This document shows positions 10,471 through 23,214 of a stretch of 60,000 bases of DNA, piece by piece. The stretch comes from Tubulanus polymorphus (lineage: Eukaryota; Nemertea; Palaeonemertea; Tubulaniformes; Tubulanidae), in assembly GCF_964204645.1 (NCBI RefSeq), contig NC_134030.1, positions 2,707,855 through 2,767,854 of the forward strand. Reading direction: 5' to 3'. Under the pieces are notes generated by a model. The model was not told where the DNA came from, made no database searches, and saw nothing but the letters and a program-made list of their open reading frames with translations. A program made the position numbers and the translations under genes. The first letter of the stretch is position 1. Each line of letters starts with the position of its first letter.

Positions 10471-13052
10471 GTCCATGATTTTATGATACTGGACCCTGAA
10501 CCGTTCTCTGTCATTCGACAGACAATCCCTGCACGGTCGATCAAACACACCGATAAATAGACATATAACTGCAGCTGCTTGTACCGACACTGTCGTTTGC
10601 TGGTACATGTATCCATTAAATCAAACGTCTAATCGTGTTCTATTCTCTCAAACGGAAACCAAACATCGTTCCATGAATAGAAACGTTTTTAGAATCGGAA
10701 AATAATTCTTCGCGTCATTTGTCAAAGGTAACGCCGATAAAAACCGGATGTTTCAACCTGTACTTCCGCTTATTAAAAACATGACCGACATTAGAGGTAG
10801 ACTCACAGACTCGGGTAGTACTTCATAAACCACTCACAGTAGGTTATAATGAGGAAGTTATAAAGTTAATTTTGAATAGATTGAACTGAGAAACTCTCAG
10901 TATTCGAGTAGTCTGCGATGGTTGTTATTGGGATATTTCATCGAGTTCAGAATCCGAAAACTGTAGACACAGTTTTCATTTTCCAAATCAATGATAGCAA
11001 AATGTAACTATAGTTCGGAAGGGTTTCGAGTAAGAAAGAGTCTCTGCTTGATATCGACGGGACATCAGCCTAACAAAGAAATAGATGTCGACATTCCAAC
11101 GATCTATACAAAATCGTGCAACAAAATTTGTTTTGAAATCACCAATATTCAAAACGCGTTTTTCAACAGCTAGTTATATATTGTGTAACCAATCCTTTTT
11201 AGTTATGTCACCATCAGGCACCAGATGGTGCTGAGATTTTTAGGTGCGTAGGTGTTGCCATTAAGGGTCTCGATTTTACGGCAATCCATAAATTGATATC
11301 CTTTCGGAAATAATTCACAGAACTGTCGTTTTATTTTCAATTTGCCGGAACATTTTCCATTATTTCAATGCACATAATGCTATCATTTATTATAAGTTCA
11401 GCTGTGGTTCATTCGCATTAACCGCATTCGTAAACGGTTAAATTTAATCGGTCCACGAATCCGTATTAGCCGCTATATTACCGTAAATATAACATGAAGT
11501 GTATATCGATGAGAAAATTAACTAGTATAATACATCAAATAGAAAACGCCGAGGACGGACCTTGTATAATCGTATTAAGTCTATGTATAACGCGTCGTGA
11601 GAGTTGCCGCACGTCGTTACGAGGATTACGTGTAAAGTTTCCCCGAGGCGATTTCAGCGGATTATAATTTGCAATTCTCTCGGCGACGAATAACGAGAAA
11701 CCCTCGATCCGCCGCCCCCTCGCGAATACGCGTTCTGGAGATTTAAATCGAAAATTAAAATGATGAAAATTCCCATCTTTTTTGGAAAAAAAATGACGAC
11801 GAGTCGACTGGCGGTAACTGTCGACGCTGATCAGTCAGTCAGTCGGTAGAACTCTATAGGACAGGGGCTTGTATTTTGTTTTATTAGAATACACCGTTAA
11901 GCAGCGGGGTCGGTTGTCGTGACTAGTCCTTCTCAGTTCTATAACAATCTACCATCTTTAGTATTCACGTTTCGACTAAGGAACCGGCTGTTTGCTATAA
12001 CGCCCTGCATGCACAGTGTCATCGCCCGGAATGCTCCGATCAGTTACAGTCCAGTGGGAGACGACTGAATTCACTCAGTTGTTTCAAACAATTTAATATG
12101 CGATATTGCCGCTACATAATAAACCCATGGGTAGCATCATTAAAGGAAAATATATGCGTAAAGCGGAAGGAAACCCGGACGAATTGATACAAGAGGGACG
12201 TGTATAACGGATTCCAGACATCGCGAACAACCAACAAAAAACTACGCTGGTTTCCACGAGAATCCAGGCACGCTACAATGAATTACATCAGGTCCAAGCT
12301 CACCAACACACACAATCGTGTAACAATTTGAAATCTTATTGATAAAAAAAACGTAGACATGGTTGAAACAAACAACCGCTGATTAAAATTCGCCGATGAA
12401 ATTCTCCTAGTCGTCTGTTGTCACAAGCTTAATTAGACAAGGCGTAAACCGGAATATGACAATCTCTGCTCGTTCGACGAAACATTTAATGAGAGAAATT
12501 CAAAAATGAGGAATTAATATGGTCTACATGCGTCATTAAGTAGCAGAAAACGTCATCATCCACTCGCTGAATTTGTCACTATAAAACTGGGTACGCTCTT
12601 ATCGAAAAGTATCAACAACCCGATAATGAATGGAACTCGTTGACGTGACGTTAATGAAGCGCGCGACGTATAAAGAATCTCTATTGTCAAATATCAAATA
12701 TAAGTTCTCACATTATAACAAATCGATATGAGCGTCAATATTTGCACCCAAGAATATTTGTATCTCACGAACTGATTCTAAAAGAATGTCGGTGTGTCTA
12801 CGGTGCAGAATCATCGATCTGAATCGATTTCAAAAACAGTTTGATGAAGATTGTAATGAATGAAATTGGGTTGGTTGATTTCCCATCATTGCAGTAACCG
12901 GTCCCGCAGTTGTTATAGAGTTTGGTGGAGAGTGAAATCTTGTCGATGTCTACAACTAGGAAGGACGAGTGATGTTGATTTGTTAAATTATTCAGTTATT
13001 CATTTCCACAATTGTTATCACCCATCACCCGACCGCGCATATTTCGAGGTGG

Positions 13053-13232
13053 AGTGCAGATAGGGAGGGAAGGTGGTAGGGAGGGTGGTAGGGAGGGTGG
13101 TAGGGAGGGATGGAGGGAGGGTGGTAGGGAGGGATGGAGGGAGGGTGGTAGGGAGGGATGGATGGAGGGAGGGTGGTAGGGAGGGATGGAGGGAGGTAGG
13201 GAGGGAGGTAGGGTGTAGGGAGGGAGGGAGGT
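13053..13232. repeat. GGGAGG/GTAGGGAGG minisatellite
   Basis: Tandem GGTAGGGAGG and GATGGAGGGAGG units. Minus-strand Pro/Ser/Leu frames are by-products. Confidence 0.85.
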
Positions 13233-15557
13233 CAGGCCCATAGCGCGGGAGTTCAAACGAACCCATATAAATGTAGTTCCCTATCGTTTTTCTTCAAAAT
13301 CAATCAACAAGGCGAAACGTATTTTGCATACAACAAATTCAATCTGTTAAATCAACAACAAATCAAATGATTGAATTCGGTTGATTTATTTAGATTTTTG
13401 TTATATCGACGGAGCATCGAATTTTCTCAAAGTTTTTTTCAAATTTTCAAACGGGGCACCCAGACCGATGCTCAGTTCCAACAAAATCAAAAACGAAACC
13501 CATCCACATTTTCCTCACGTAACGGGCCTAGAGGCAGGATGGTAGGAAGGTAGGGAGAGATGATGGGTCTTTACTGATCTCCGTTTGGGTCAGGCCTTTG
13601 GTGTTTCATCACCTGTATTTCACTGATCTGGTATAGGCCTACTCGGTGGCATGTATGCCTGATCGAATACAGCGACTCGATGAACGGATTTACAGCGTGA
13701 ACTTTAATTAAGATCGCTGTCAAATGTTACTGTTAAGTTGTTTAGGTCGTCATCGATCACGTATCTATGTCAACTCCAGGTGGAATCGATCAGTATCTAA
13801 CTCCTTGCGGCAGTGGAGGGGGGGGGGGGGGTGACGTGACACCGCGTTGACGTTCAGTTTGTTATTTATCGGTTTTTAAATAGCTTCCGATGATAGACTT
13901 CGATCTGGACAAATTCTATAATACGGTTTGGTGATAATAAACGCCTGGTCTCAGACGAGAAACGATTACTGACGTCGACGACAATTTGACTGATCGAATA
14001 TTCGATTGTTTGCGCTCGGGATCTCCAGTGTGTCAGTGGGTTTCACAGATATCACCGTGGATGTTGCGGAAGAACTCCTCCGGCGGGAAAGAAAAGGCCG
14101 GACGTGTCGCGGGTGTAATACGACACAGACGGCGCGGGGACAGATCGCGCCGGATGATCGATGCGTCTGAGATGACTTGAATAAACAAATAGAAACCAGT
14201 CATTTCATTCAGATAAACATCGTTTTGCGCGTTAGTATATCTATCTATCTCCCTGGCTCTGACATGCGGCACTTTGCACCGGTAAAACCGTCAGCTGAAA
14301 GACGCCGAAGTTGTCATACGATAGCAACATTAAGTATTTTATGATTAGTTATTCGAGGATTAATTTGGTATTCGAAACTGCAGGCGATGATATGGATTTG
14401 AAGGTTTAAAAATGACGACGAAATACGACATTTTCGAGAACACGGGCTTTTTAGCCTCTCATTTTCATTTTTGAAGCAGTAAAAACCGTTACGATGACGT
14501 TTTATACACTGATACCTATGCGTTATTCAAGGGGTTCTGTGTGAGTCGATGTGCACTACGTCATCAATATTGGCGTTTCAAAATAACAATTACAATCGTG
14601 AATTTGCATTATTACTCTTATTATACTTTTGACAAATTTTAATAATTATCATCGAGAGACACAGATCATATCAGGGCTAGACTGGTTGCCGGTTAATTGA
14701 ATTCAACAAACCCAATACACAACTAGATCGATCTTTAAAATCATACATCTTATCATACTATTCATCGTCGACAATATTAACCACTATATGTGCTATTTGT
14801 CAAGGCGTGAATGAGTTCTCAAGTTAGTATTCCCGCTGTACGATGAAACGGCCAAAAACGGGAATAAAGCAGATCTGGTTTTAATGCATCCACTCCTCTC
14901 GGAGTACTCCCGTGTTCGATCATTCAAACCTTAATTCAACATCGATTGCTAAATCGTGCTCGTTCACGACGTGGTGTAATATTCACTTTCAAGACGATTA
15001 TGGATGTATAATCGCGTCTTGTCGATAATCGTTTATCTCATTGCGAAGTGTTAAATAATGCAAAACCTGCCGTGCAGCTCGGTAAACAACCCAAACAAAG
15101 TCAACAACACAACATCGTCTGCCGCGCCCGCGCTGTCGATACTCGAGTCGTTCACTGTCTGGTCGTCGTGAAATTAGAAATATGAATACATAGACTGTGG
15201 CATTTCGTGAAGGGTCATCGGTTTTTCTAACGAGGGCTGATTCCGCCGCCATTTTCTACCAGTCAAGAGGTTATAACGTCATCAAACGTAAGCGAATGAA
15301 CGACGATGAGAGAGTTAAGGAGGTGGTTCGTTCATTTATCTTAAAAAAAGCTTCTATTCGATGATGAACGATCTGCCAAAACGGATTCGTCGCGCGACAC
15401 CTCAGCGGTCTGTGCTGTGTAGGTCTAATCGTTTCATTAGTGGTAATCCAGGCTCGCGCCCAGTAACGGAACACGCACTACCAGAATCAACGACCTATAT
15501 CGCCAATAATACTCGATGATGGAACGATGACCACACTCAAACGTGGTGAACGGATAA

Positions 15558-15788
15558 TAAGATAAAATCCCACTATTTACAGATTAAAAGAATTTAAAAA
15601 CCAGAATTTATTTATTAAATCTAAAATATTTAAAAGACACGACGTTTCGATCTCACCCTAGAGTCCCACACCTGACGATGATCTCTAGGGTGAGATCGAA
15701 ACGTCGTGTCATTTAAATATTTTAGATTTAATAAATAAATTCTGGTTTTTAAATTCTTTTTATCTGTAAATAGTGGGATTTTATCTTA
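15558..15788. mobile_element. Foldback insertion with 106-bp arms and hammerhead-like core
   Basis: Arms 15,558-15,663 and 15,683-15,788 are inverted copies with only a few mismatches around a 19-bp centre. The direct repeat AATACTCGATGATG lies on both sides (about 15,509 and 15,788), consistent with a target-site duplication. The outer tail carries GTGGGATTTTAT, shared with the 30.9 and 58.7 kb copies. The left side extends further into a tail resembling those at 6.84 and 55.26 kb. Confidence 0.6.
15668..15709 (+). ncRNA. Hammerhead-ribozyme-like motif in 15.6-kb foldback
   Basis: ACAC, core CTGACGA, stem II GATCTC/GAGATC around TAGGGT, GAAACGTC, then GTGT. Stem I ACAC/GTGT is 4 bp and stem II a perfect 6 bp. 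One extra U precedes stem II. Confidence 0.48.
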
Positions 15789-17552
15789 ATACTCGATGAT
15801 GAATTACCGAATCAGATCGAGAAAGAAATTCGATGCGGTCGCCACCGAAAAGTGGAGCGTCGACTACCGACGAAGCGTGACGAAGAACAGCCGTGTTCGA
15901 ACGGAGGACGTGACGTTCGCGTTCAAACAAAGAGAAACACGAATATACGCTTTTGAAATTAATAAATGAATAATTGAATATACGCGGCGGGCGACACAGT
16001 GTAATATCAGCGATGAGTCTAAGAGCGCAAAATCAGCGAATTCCTAAACGGCGAAAATATCAAAATTACCAACACACGTCACGAATATATAGATTATATG
16101 ATTAGTATAAAGTACGAGGCTATATAATAAACATGTCGTGATAACATATCCCAATTTCCACCGGTTATTGCCACAGTTTATCCGGTACACGTCATATCCA
16201 CCTCAGTAACGACGATTTATCCGTTTTCATCAGAGTCCAATTTTTTTCTACGTTGAAATAGGGAACTATTCGATCTTTATAGTTATTTGTTACGGCCGGG
16301 GGTCGAGAACGTAATCAGAAATATGGGTTTCGGTTCGTGTAAACATCCATCCAGTCCGAATCAGCAAGCGACTGATTGGGTTTTATTTTCGTTGACTATC
16401 TAATCTAATACCTCGGATATTCTTAATGCATTTCAATTAAAAACAGGTTGAGATCAGGTTAAAAACAGGTTAGGGGTTGAGATCAGAGATTGTCTGATTC
16501 TTAAAATATGTTAGGTTCGTTCCACGTGTTTTCCGAGTACGATTTTAACCCTCGATCGTTTTCTCGCATCGGTGAAGAACCCGCCATTCCAACTCATACA
16601 GAACGCGGTCAAGCAAAACCCATCGCCACCTCGCGACGCAACTACCCCAACTGCAAGCAACAGGGGCCGATTTCTGAGTTAGATTTTAGTCTGAGTCGAA
16701 GTTAATTCTTTTTATCAGTTATGCAATTTTCGAGTCGTTCGGATGATCAAACCGATGTAGCAAATTGTACGTGTGTTTACACAGCAGTGTGAGACTATGG
16801 TACTCTCCCGTCGCCTCGAGTAACTATCAGCTCAGATCGGTTCTCTGACCGGTCGCCTCTACCTCTCGACTTCCCGAATCTCATGCGATTCTGATGATCG
16901 GATGTTATTGGATTCCGATGACAGAAACGATCAGGAAAACCTGCATTATCCGTATTACATATTCATAAGAGAGATCATATTGTTCGATAGAGCGTAGACC
17001 AACAACTGCCATAACACCACGACCAGCCTCGAGCATCGGAATTACATCAACATTCCATCACAGGCAGCGTAATACAATTCAAATTGAGTCAACTGTTGAA
17101 ATTCTAACGGCGATTTAGGCCTACTCAAACAGGTCGACAACATCGCCGAATTAGAAGTAGAGATTGAGAATGTGGCCGCGGTGGAGAATGTTAGAATTCG
17201 GACAATGTAGCTGGATGTAGATTACAGCGGTCAGGTAAAGTGGTCATTGACTCGCATCACGCGATAGCACCGACAGCGCTTAACCGCTACACCCAACTCC
17301 TCGGTTCTGAGTTTATAGAAATGACTCGATCCTGAATTCTAGCGCTATCGTGTATCAAGGCAGAAAAAGAAAAATATTACTTTTAAAAATGTAAAATATA
17401 CAGTAATTTCACGAACTAAAAATCTCAGATTTTAAAGTGAAAGTCTCTGTTTCGTTCCCGGTAGGACGCGGATAAAATCCACCCCGATACTTCAAAATTC
17501 AACCTTTTCAACAGCACGCGTATATAGTGAGTGAATTGTAAATAATTCTTAC

Positions 17553-17647
17553 CTTTCTAATGAACGATTGTTTAATTAATCCAATAATCAACGAGTGTAT
17601 GAAATATAAACAGGTTGTTATGAGAATGATATGCGCAATGGTGCACC
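17553..17647 (-). CDS. Weak candidate for a downstream THSD7 transmembrane exon
   Basis: A 95-bp minus-strand segment between AG and a strong donor (GTAAGA) reads in phase 1, the phase exon 20 needs, and exits in phase 0. It encodes GCTIAHIILITTCLYFIHSL then IIGLIKQSFIRK, which is hydrophobic enough for a membrane helix and ends basic. Against it: the Cys-rich/EGF-like module normally between the last TSP1 repeat and the membrane is absent, and the acceptor tract is poor. It may be chance. Confidence 0.15.
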
Positions 17648-17937
17648 CTGATGGAAACGTTGCGTGTATGTGCGTGTCAAGCGCATACACGCACGCGCGG
17701 TCGCTTCAAATTGCTGCTGATTCACGCTCGCAATTCTATCATCAAATATTCATATTTGAAACCTTCAACAGGTCTGGTGTAGAGTGGGATGTGGGCGGGT
17801 GCAGGGATCCAAAAATTTTAATGCTTTTCACCAGTAAAACCATTGCTTGAAACTTCCCCTTCTCGTAGAATTCGAAGTGACGCCGCAATCATACGAGCGT
17901 TTTTGACCCGGCCAAATTTTCCAAGCCCACGTGTGAC

Positions 17938-18010
17938 ATCTTCACCCGTCAAGGGATTCGAACCCACTACGCTAAAGCTGTTCCCCGAACCCCTTGACCT
18001 CACGAGTCGT
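17938..18010 (-). mobile_element. tRNA-derived SINE fragment
   Basis: Minus strand GGTTCGAATCCC B box, preceded by AGCTTTAGCGTAGTG. GTCAAGG and CCTTGAC could pair as an arm, but the segment is too short for a tRNA. Confidence 0.35.
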
Positions 18011-19789
18011 TGGAGTCGTTACTAGCCGACCAGAATCCGGTCGTACCAATCACAGCGCTTATAACAAACCGTCAGTAGACTTCTGTTGGTTTTCCCGTTA
18101 AATGGACCAATCAGCGAACGTTTTACCGAACAAGGAAGTATTTCGCAAATCGATATATGACGTCATGCGCAACAGCGCCAGTAATCAGGTAATGAAATCA
18201 CGCTTCGTGAGGCCAGGGGGCTGGTGGAAGCGAGTTCGGGAGTGATACTGGACCCCTGGCAAGCGAGGATGACGTGTGAATACTAATTAATGGTTGTGGA
18301 AGTGACTCGCCTCACTTGCCACTGAAAGCATCGTTTTAGTAGCATTTCAGTAACGAGCGAGTGATTTACGTGTGAACGCGCTCTCTGATTAAACACGAGA
18401 TCTCAGAGATTTTTGTCAACATTTTGAACAATAAGGTTATAAAGTATCTTATGATAACGTCGTAAGAAGAAGAAACACTAAATACTACATGAAAAATGTC
18501 GTTCCTGAATCTGTATGATCCACGGTATATGTTGAATTGAAATACCGTATATAGTTTTTAGCACGTGAATTAGCATATGAATTCAATATGCATATACATT
18601 TTTAGGTTAAATGGAATCGATTGACCGAATAAACCGACATTACGTTTGTGTATTTCTCTCTTAAAAGGGTAATAAAAAATCCCATTATAAATCCGCCATT
18701 GATATCGTCGGACCGCCAGGTGAAAACCTTTCGTTGAAACTAGACTCATTTCAGGTTTGGGTTTCCTAATGAAAATATGTGATACGTTAATGAAAAAAAT
18801 ACCTTTCTATAAAAAAAGGAAGACCACCAACCGACTTCCGCACCCGCCGCCACTACAGAGAGGTACTACTCTTCATCGCATTCCCCGCTAAGGGATGAAG
18901 AATGTTTACTAACATCTGAAAGAATGGAGTGTTTATGATTTTGGTGGATAGATGGTGTATTGTGCTTGCCAGAAACTACTTAACGATAGCAATCACAAAT
19001 GACGCATTCTTAAGGTGTCTATGTACAAATATATTATTTTAACGGTCGAAAATTGAACCAATCAAAGTAAGTCGGCGTATGTTCTCTAGCAGAGTAAGAG
19101 TTATCCCATTCGCACCATTTCCTTTCCGCCGAATTCTATGTCGTCACCATATTATATAATCCCATAAGGGATCTTCAAAAACTATAATAAAAACGTCCAT
19201 CCGTCATGGAACCGTCCTTATTTTCCGTCTGTCCGGATCTAAGTACGTGAAAACAGCGTATTAATATCTCCAGTATCATCTCAATACAACTGGTCTCTAC
19301 GTGAAATCTCGTTTATAAATAGTTGAAAAACTAATCGCTAAGCAAAAAGTTCAAAAGTATTGATCCTTGCTTCTAATGATATAGTTTCATAAAATGAATT
19401 AATGCTAATAGCTGCAGTTAAAACCATATCCAATAATAATTGATAAACAATCATTAAAAGAATGTTGTGTTTACGCGTAACGGCGATAGATGGCGAAATG
19501 GTATACAGCGCAGCGCGCGAGTTACACACGCGCTAGTCAGAAATATCGTCATATCACGCATTTACGGTAAATATCACACAATAGCCGTAGTAACCTCCCC
19601 AAACGTCTTGTTCTGGAAAGTTGATACCGGTTGACAATGCGCTGGTTCGGCTAACGTTGTATCAGGAACAACTGCAAGTTAAAGGCCACGCCTGCTTACC
19701 ACTTATTCAGTGTGTGTTTATCCACAGTACATTAGTGACAAAATTGGAAAAAGTTTTAGGGTTATTTATACTCAACTGGACCCTTGGTT

Positions 19790-19885
19790 ACTTATATGCC
19801 TGCTTAATTATGAAGGTCTATGTCCTGGTCACTTTGGCTACTCATATGCCTTCTTTATTATGAAGGAACTAGAGGTCTGTGTCAT
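19790..19885. repeat. Short degenerate tandem repeat, two units
   Basis: TTGGTTACTTATATGCCTGC and TTGGCTACTCATATGCCTTC start two units, each continuing into TTATTATGAAGG or TTAATTATGAAGG. Confidence 0.5.
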
Positions 19886-20004
19886 TGTCACTAATACAAT
19901 TTGTCATCAAATCAATCCATACACATGATATCAAAAATACATCTCTATGTCCCAATAGTGTCCCCAGACGTGCGGTGTATGAATCGGTGATGGATTTTGC
20001 TAGT

Positions 20005-20123
20005 ACACCGCACCGCGGTGTATTGATTTAATTAGTAATTAGTACTTATCTCTATTGAAAGATGGCAGCACCTGTCAAACATAGTGAAATATTAGTAACT
20101 AACGATACACCGCACCGGGGTGT
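20005..20123. repeat. Inverted-repeat element with ACACCGCACCG ends
   Basis: The motifs ACACCGCACCGCGGTGT (20,005-20,021) and ACACCGCACCGGGGTGT (20,107-20,123) are each internal palindromes and flank about 85 bp. A third half-site TGCGGTGTAT is at 19,971. It could be a small MITE or nested pair. Confidence 0.35.
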
Positions 20124-20247
20124 AGACGTGCTATAGTGGTATTCCCGTTATTCAACACACTAGGGTGGAATTTTTCGAAATTTCTGAATCATCTCCAGCG
20201 CTATAGGGTATTGATTAGTCAGCACTGAAAGGGTTAATGTTCCTTAC

Positions 20248-20439
20248 CTTCGACTCTAACACCATCTGATCTTTGACACCAGACGGACCTCTTATTGCCG
20301 ACCCACGGCCTCGCGTGCCAATAAAACGTGTAACAAGGCCCGCCTTCACACGGGCGTACTTCCCACAGCTCTTTCGGACACGGGGCTCCACGTTCGCCCG
20401 GGTATCGTAAGATAGCCTTCGATCGTGTTTGTATTCCGG
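20248..20439 (-). CDS. THSD7A: THSD7 exon 20: last TSP1 repeat (VWCQRSDG)
   Basis: A 192-bp exon, phase 1 in and out, residues about 1326-1389. It has GIQTRSKAILRYPGERGAPC, CYTFYWHARPWVGNKRS and VWCQRSDGVRVE. R-S-V-W-C-Q-R-S-D-G is the conserved end of the final THSD7 TSP1 repeat, directly before the Cys-rich/EGF-like and transmembrane region. Donor GTAAGG in phase 1, so the gene continues below this point. Confidence 0.94.
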
Positions 20440-21298
20440 CTGCAAAATACCGAGAAACCGATTTTATATTTTCACATTCGCGATATCGAAATGTCGATTC
20501 GCTATATTCGAAAAAAGACTTTCCAGTGATTCATCTTTATCGGATTTAATCCCAACTGACAGAACCATTCAAAGAATCCCCTCAATCAATTCACAGCAAT
20601 TGATGTGTCTACACAAGATTTCAATCAATTCATTGACGTTTCAATTTACTACATGCGAGATTTATTTTTTGATGTAGTATAGAAGCTTCAAAGAATATGA
20701 AATATCATGGTTTGAATTAAGATTAATGTTAATGGAACTCTGTGTGACCTCCTTTGCCTTAAAAATCAATATATGATGTTAAAGTTATTTCACATAAACA
20801 TGAATTACTTGATGGTCCAGGTGCGACTGCAGGCCTTGTACAAGACCCTCCAACATTTGAGTAGCCCTCTGATGAAAAAAACTCATCAACTTTTACTACC
20901 TTATCACATGGAATCTTATAAACTTCTCTGGTAAAATTGGTAGTGTGGTAAGGACAAGCTTAGTACTTGGTAAGCATCAATTACCCATCCACAAATTTTC
21001 AAATCTTACTTGCTAATATACCTCCAAATATGCCTTTTCAATGATCAAAATGCGTCAAAAGACATAGACCTTGGATTCACCCCTGTTGATCCTGTTTTGA
21101 ATTCAATCTATTTAATTTTGATTTAAAATGATCTAACCTTGATTTAAAATGAATCATATCAGTGTACTGAAACAGTAGTTTGATGTTTCGACTCAATTGA
21201 AAATCTATTTGAGTGGCAACATCAAAATATTGTTTTACTTTAAATTTTGGGTTTTTCTTCAAGTGTAGACGCATCACTTTCATTGTCCAAAACTATAC

Positions 21299-21398
21299 CT
21301 TGTTCACTCGTATCACAGTTTCTATGGCAACTGCTCCATGATGACCATTCGGATAAAATACAGTCCCCGGGACACGGTACGAAACAGATATCTTCCAA
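21299..21398 (-). CDS. THSD7A: THSD7 exon 19: TSP1 repeat start (CILSEWSSWSSC)
   Basis: A 100-bp exon, phase 0 in and phase 1 out, residues 1293-1325. It encodes LEDICFVPCPGDC, then ILSEWSSWSSCHRNC. Acceptor AATTCTTTTTCAG; donor GTATAG. The 2.6-kb intron before it holds a minisatellite, an (AT)n tract and an antisense hammerhead-like motif. Confidence 0.92.
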
Positions 21399-22294
21399 CT
21401 GAAAAAGAATTGAAAATATCATTTATAAGCTTAAGCTATAGTCTTTATAACCAGACCCGCGTCGATGAGTCTTGTTAGCCCGGTGTCAAATAAGTTAACA
21501 TGAAGACTGGTGATTTTTATTGAGTTTGATTTTTTCAAAAATACTAGCGTTTGCTATACTATATCGGGTAAATGAGTCTCATTTAGCTTACCTGATAAAG
21601 CTATGATGCACTTGTAGCAAAAGCTTGTATTTTTGGTAAAATCAAGTAAACCTTAACTACAGTACTTCCTGTTCTCAACTTTACAGATCATACTGATCGA
21701 TTTCAGTACATTCTGAATAGAAAATGTTTGAAGGCTGTGTTTGTTTTCTATTCCTACATCCATCATGCTGTGATTAAAATGACTTTTTTTGAATTCATCC
21801 TGCAGGTGAATACACTTAATCTTACACAGTGTATCATTTAGCAGGCAATAATGAAACCAGTGATATCCAAGCAGAAAGTTAGTAAGTACAATTCATACTT
21901 TTATCCTACCTATAGATTGGGGGAGGTTGCGAGGAGAGGCGAAATCTCGTAAGCTGAAAGCGGGAGGTGAGAGACCTTACAACAAACTAGTTTTTACTGC
22001 GTGAAATTTTCATCGGCCCGTCTTGGGTATGTACCTGATGGTACTCCATAGTAGACGGGGTAAGCAGATTTTCACACAGCATCGCTATGTAATGTACACA
22101 AAATGTACAGATTTCATACTCGATGGAACAAGTTGAAATTGACAAACCGTAAAAGGGTCTGCTAGGGAGATGGTTACTACTCTACTGAGGTCGGATCCAC
22201 AGTCGAGACTGTAGTGATGATAAAACCCCGAGTAAACAACTTGACACCAAAACTTATGAAATATTGAAGTATAACAGTATCGCAGTACTACTCT

Positions 22295-22337
22295 CTTCCT
22301 GAAGATGGCAATTAGGATAATAGTCGAAACGTCGAAG
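22295..22337 (+). ncRNA. Hammerhead-ribozyme-like motif, antisense in THSD7 intron 18
   Basis: CTTC, core CTGAAGA, stem II GGCAAT/ATAGTC around TAGGATA (one mismatch, one wobble), GAAACGTC, then GAAG. CTTC/GAAG gives a 4-bp stem I. Confidence 0.42.
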
Positions 22338-22505
22338 TTAATTTTACCTTTGCAGAATCTTTTTCTCTTTCTGAGTGAGGTATTTTCTATATTGAAATTA
22401 AGATTTGTAATAGTCTCGATTGTGAAATCCGACTGTGTGGCTGTTGATCAAAAAGCGCAGGAGTGATAAGACGAGGTAAGCATTGATGTGATGCGTACAG
22501 ATACC

Positions 22506-22523
22506 ACACACACACACACACAC
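22506..22523. repeat. (CA)n microsatellite
   Basis: About nine CA units. Confidence 0.9.
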
Positions 22524-22738
22524 ATATGTGTATATTGATATGATCATGATCATAATGTGTGTAGATTTAGATAGATAAAGTACATACCCACCAAAGGGAC
22601 CATTCAATGGAGGATGACGTAGAGGACTGGACCTGCTGTTAATTAAAACCAAGCAAAAATCAAAAATAAAATACGTACGGTATAATCTTATCATATCTTC
22701 GGCCATTGACTCACTGGTCGACATGGTAAAATCGACCA

Positions 22739-22853
<115 letters not shown>

Positions 22854-22998
22854 ATATGACCACATATTGACTGGTCATGTTCAAATTAACTCAAGCTGAC
22901 TTTAAAATGGCCGAGACATGAAAAGAGTTTTACAGATAAGTTTGGTAAATTTAATGTATCGAAGCCAACTCCATATTTTTAAATCTTTGTCAACTGAT

Positions 22999-23214
22999 GA
23001 GCAGTCAGCATTCAGTACTGATGAGCAGTCAGCATTCAGTACTGCTGAGCAGTCAGCATTCAGTACTGCTGAGCAGTCAGCATTCAGTACTGCTGAGCAG
23101 CCAGCATTCGGTACTGATGAGCAGCCAGCATTCGGTACTGATGAGCAGTCAGCATTCAGTACTGATGAGCAGTCAGCATTCAGTACTGATGAGCAGCCAG
23201 CATTCAGTACTGCT
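22999..23214. repeat. 24-bp minisatellite, nine units
   Basis: Nine copies of GAGCAGTCAGCATTCAGTAC plus TG[AC]T. Unit length divides by three, so several frames stay open on both strands. It lies within THSD7 intron 18. Confidence 0.93.

Larger units (their letters stand above)
8460..17552. other. Intergenic, repeats only
   Basis: Apart from the palindrome, the retroposon tail at 10.4 kb, the minisatellite at 13.1 kb, a G-run at 13.8 kb and the foldback at 15.6 kb, I see no gene. A 39-codon ORF at 8,997 and minus-strand frames at 9.8, 10.5 and 14.1 kb were inspected for THSD7 C-terminal exons without success. Confidence 0.45.

Noticed and set aside
13990-14272. Minus-strand frame considered as a THSD7 tail exon
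   Set aside because: Arg/Ser-rich with no Cys module, membrane helix or conserved tail, and no phase support.
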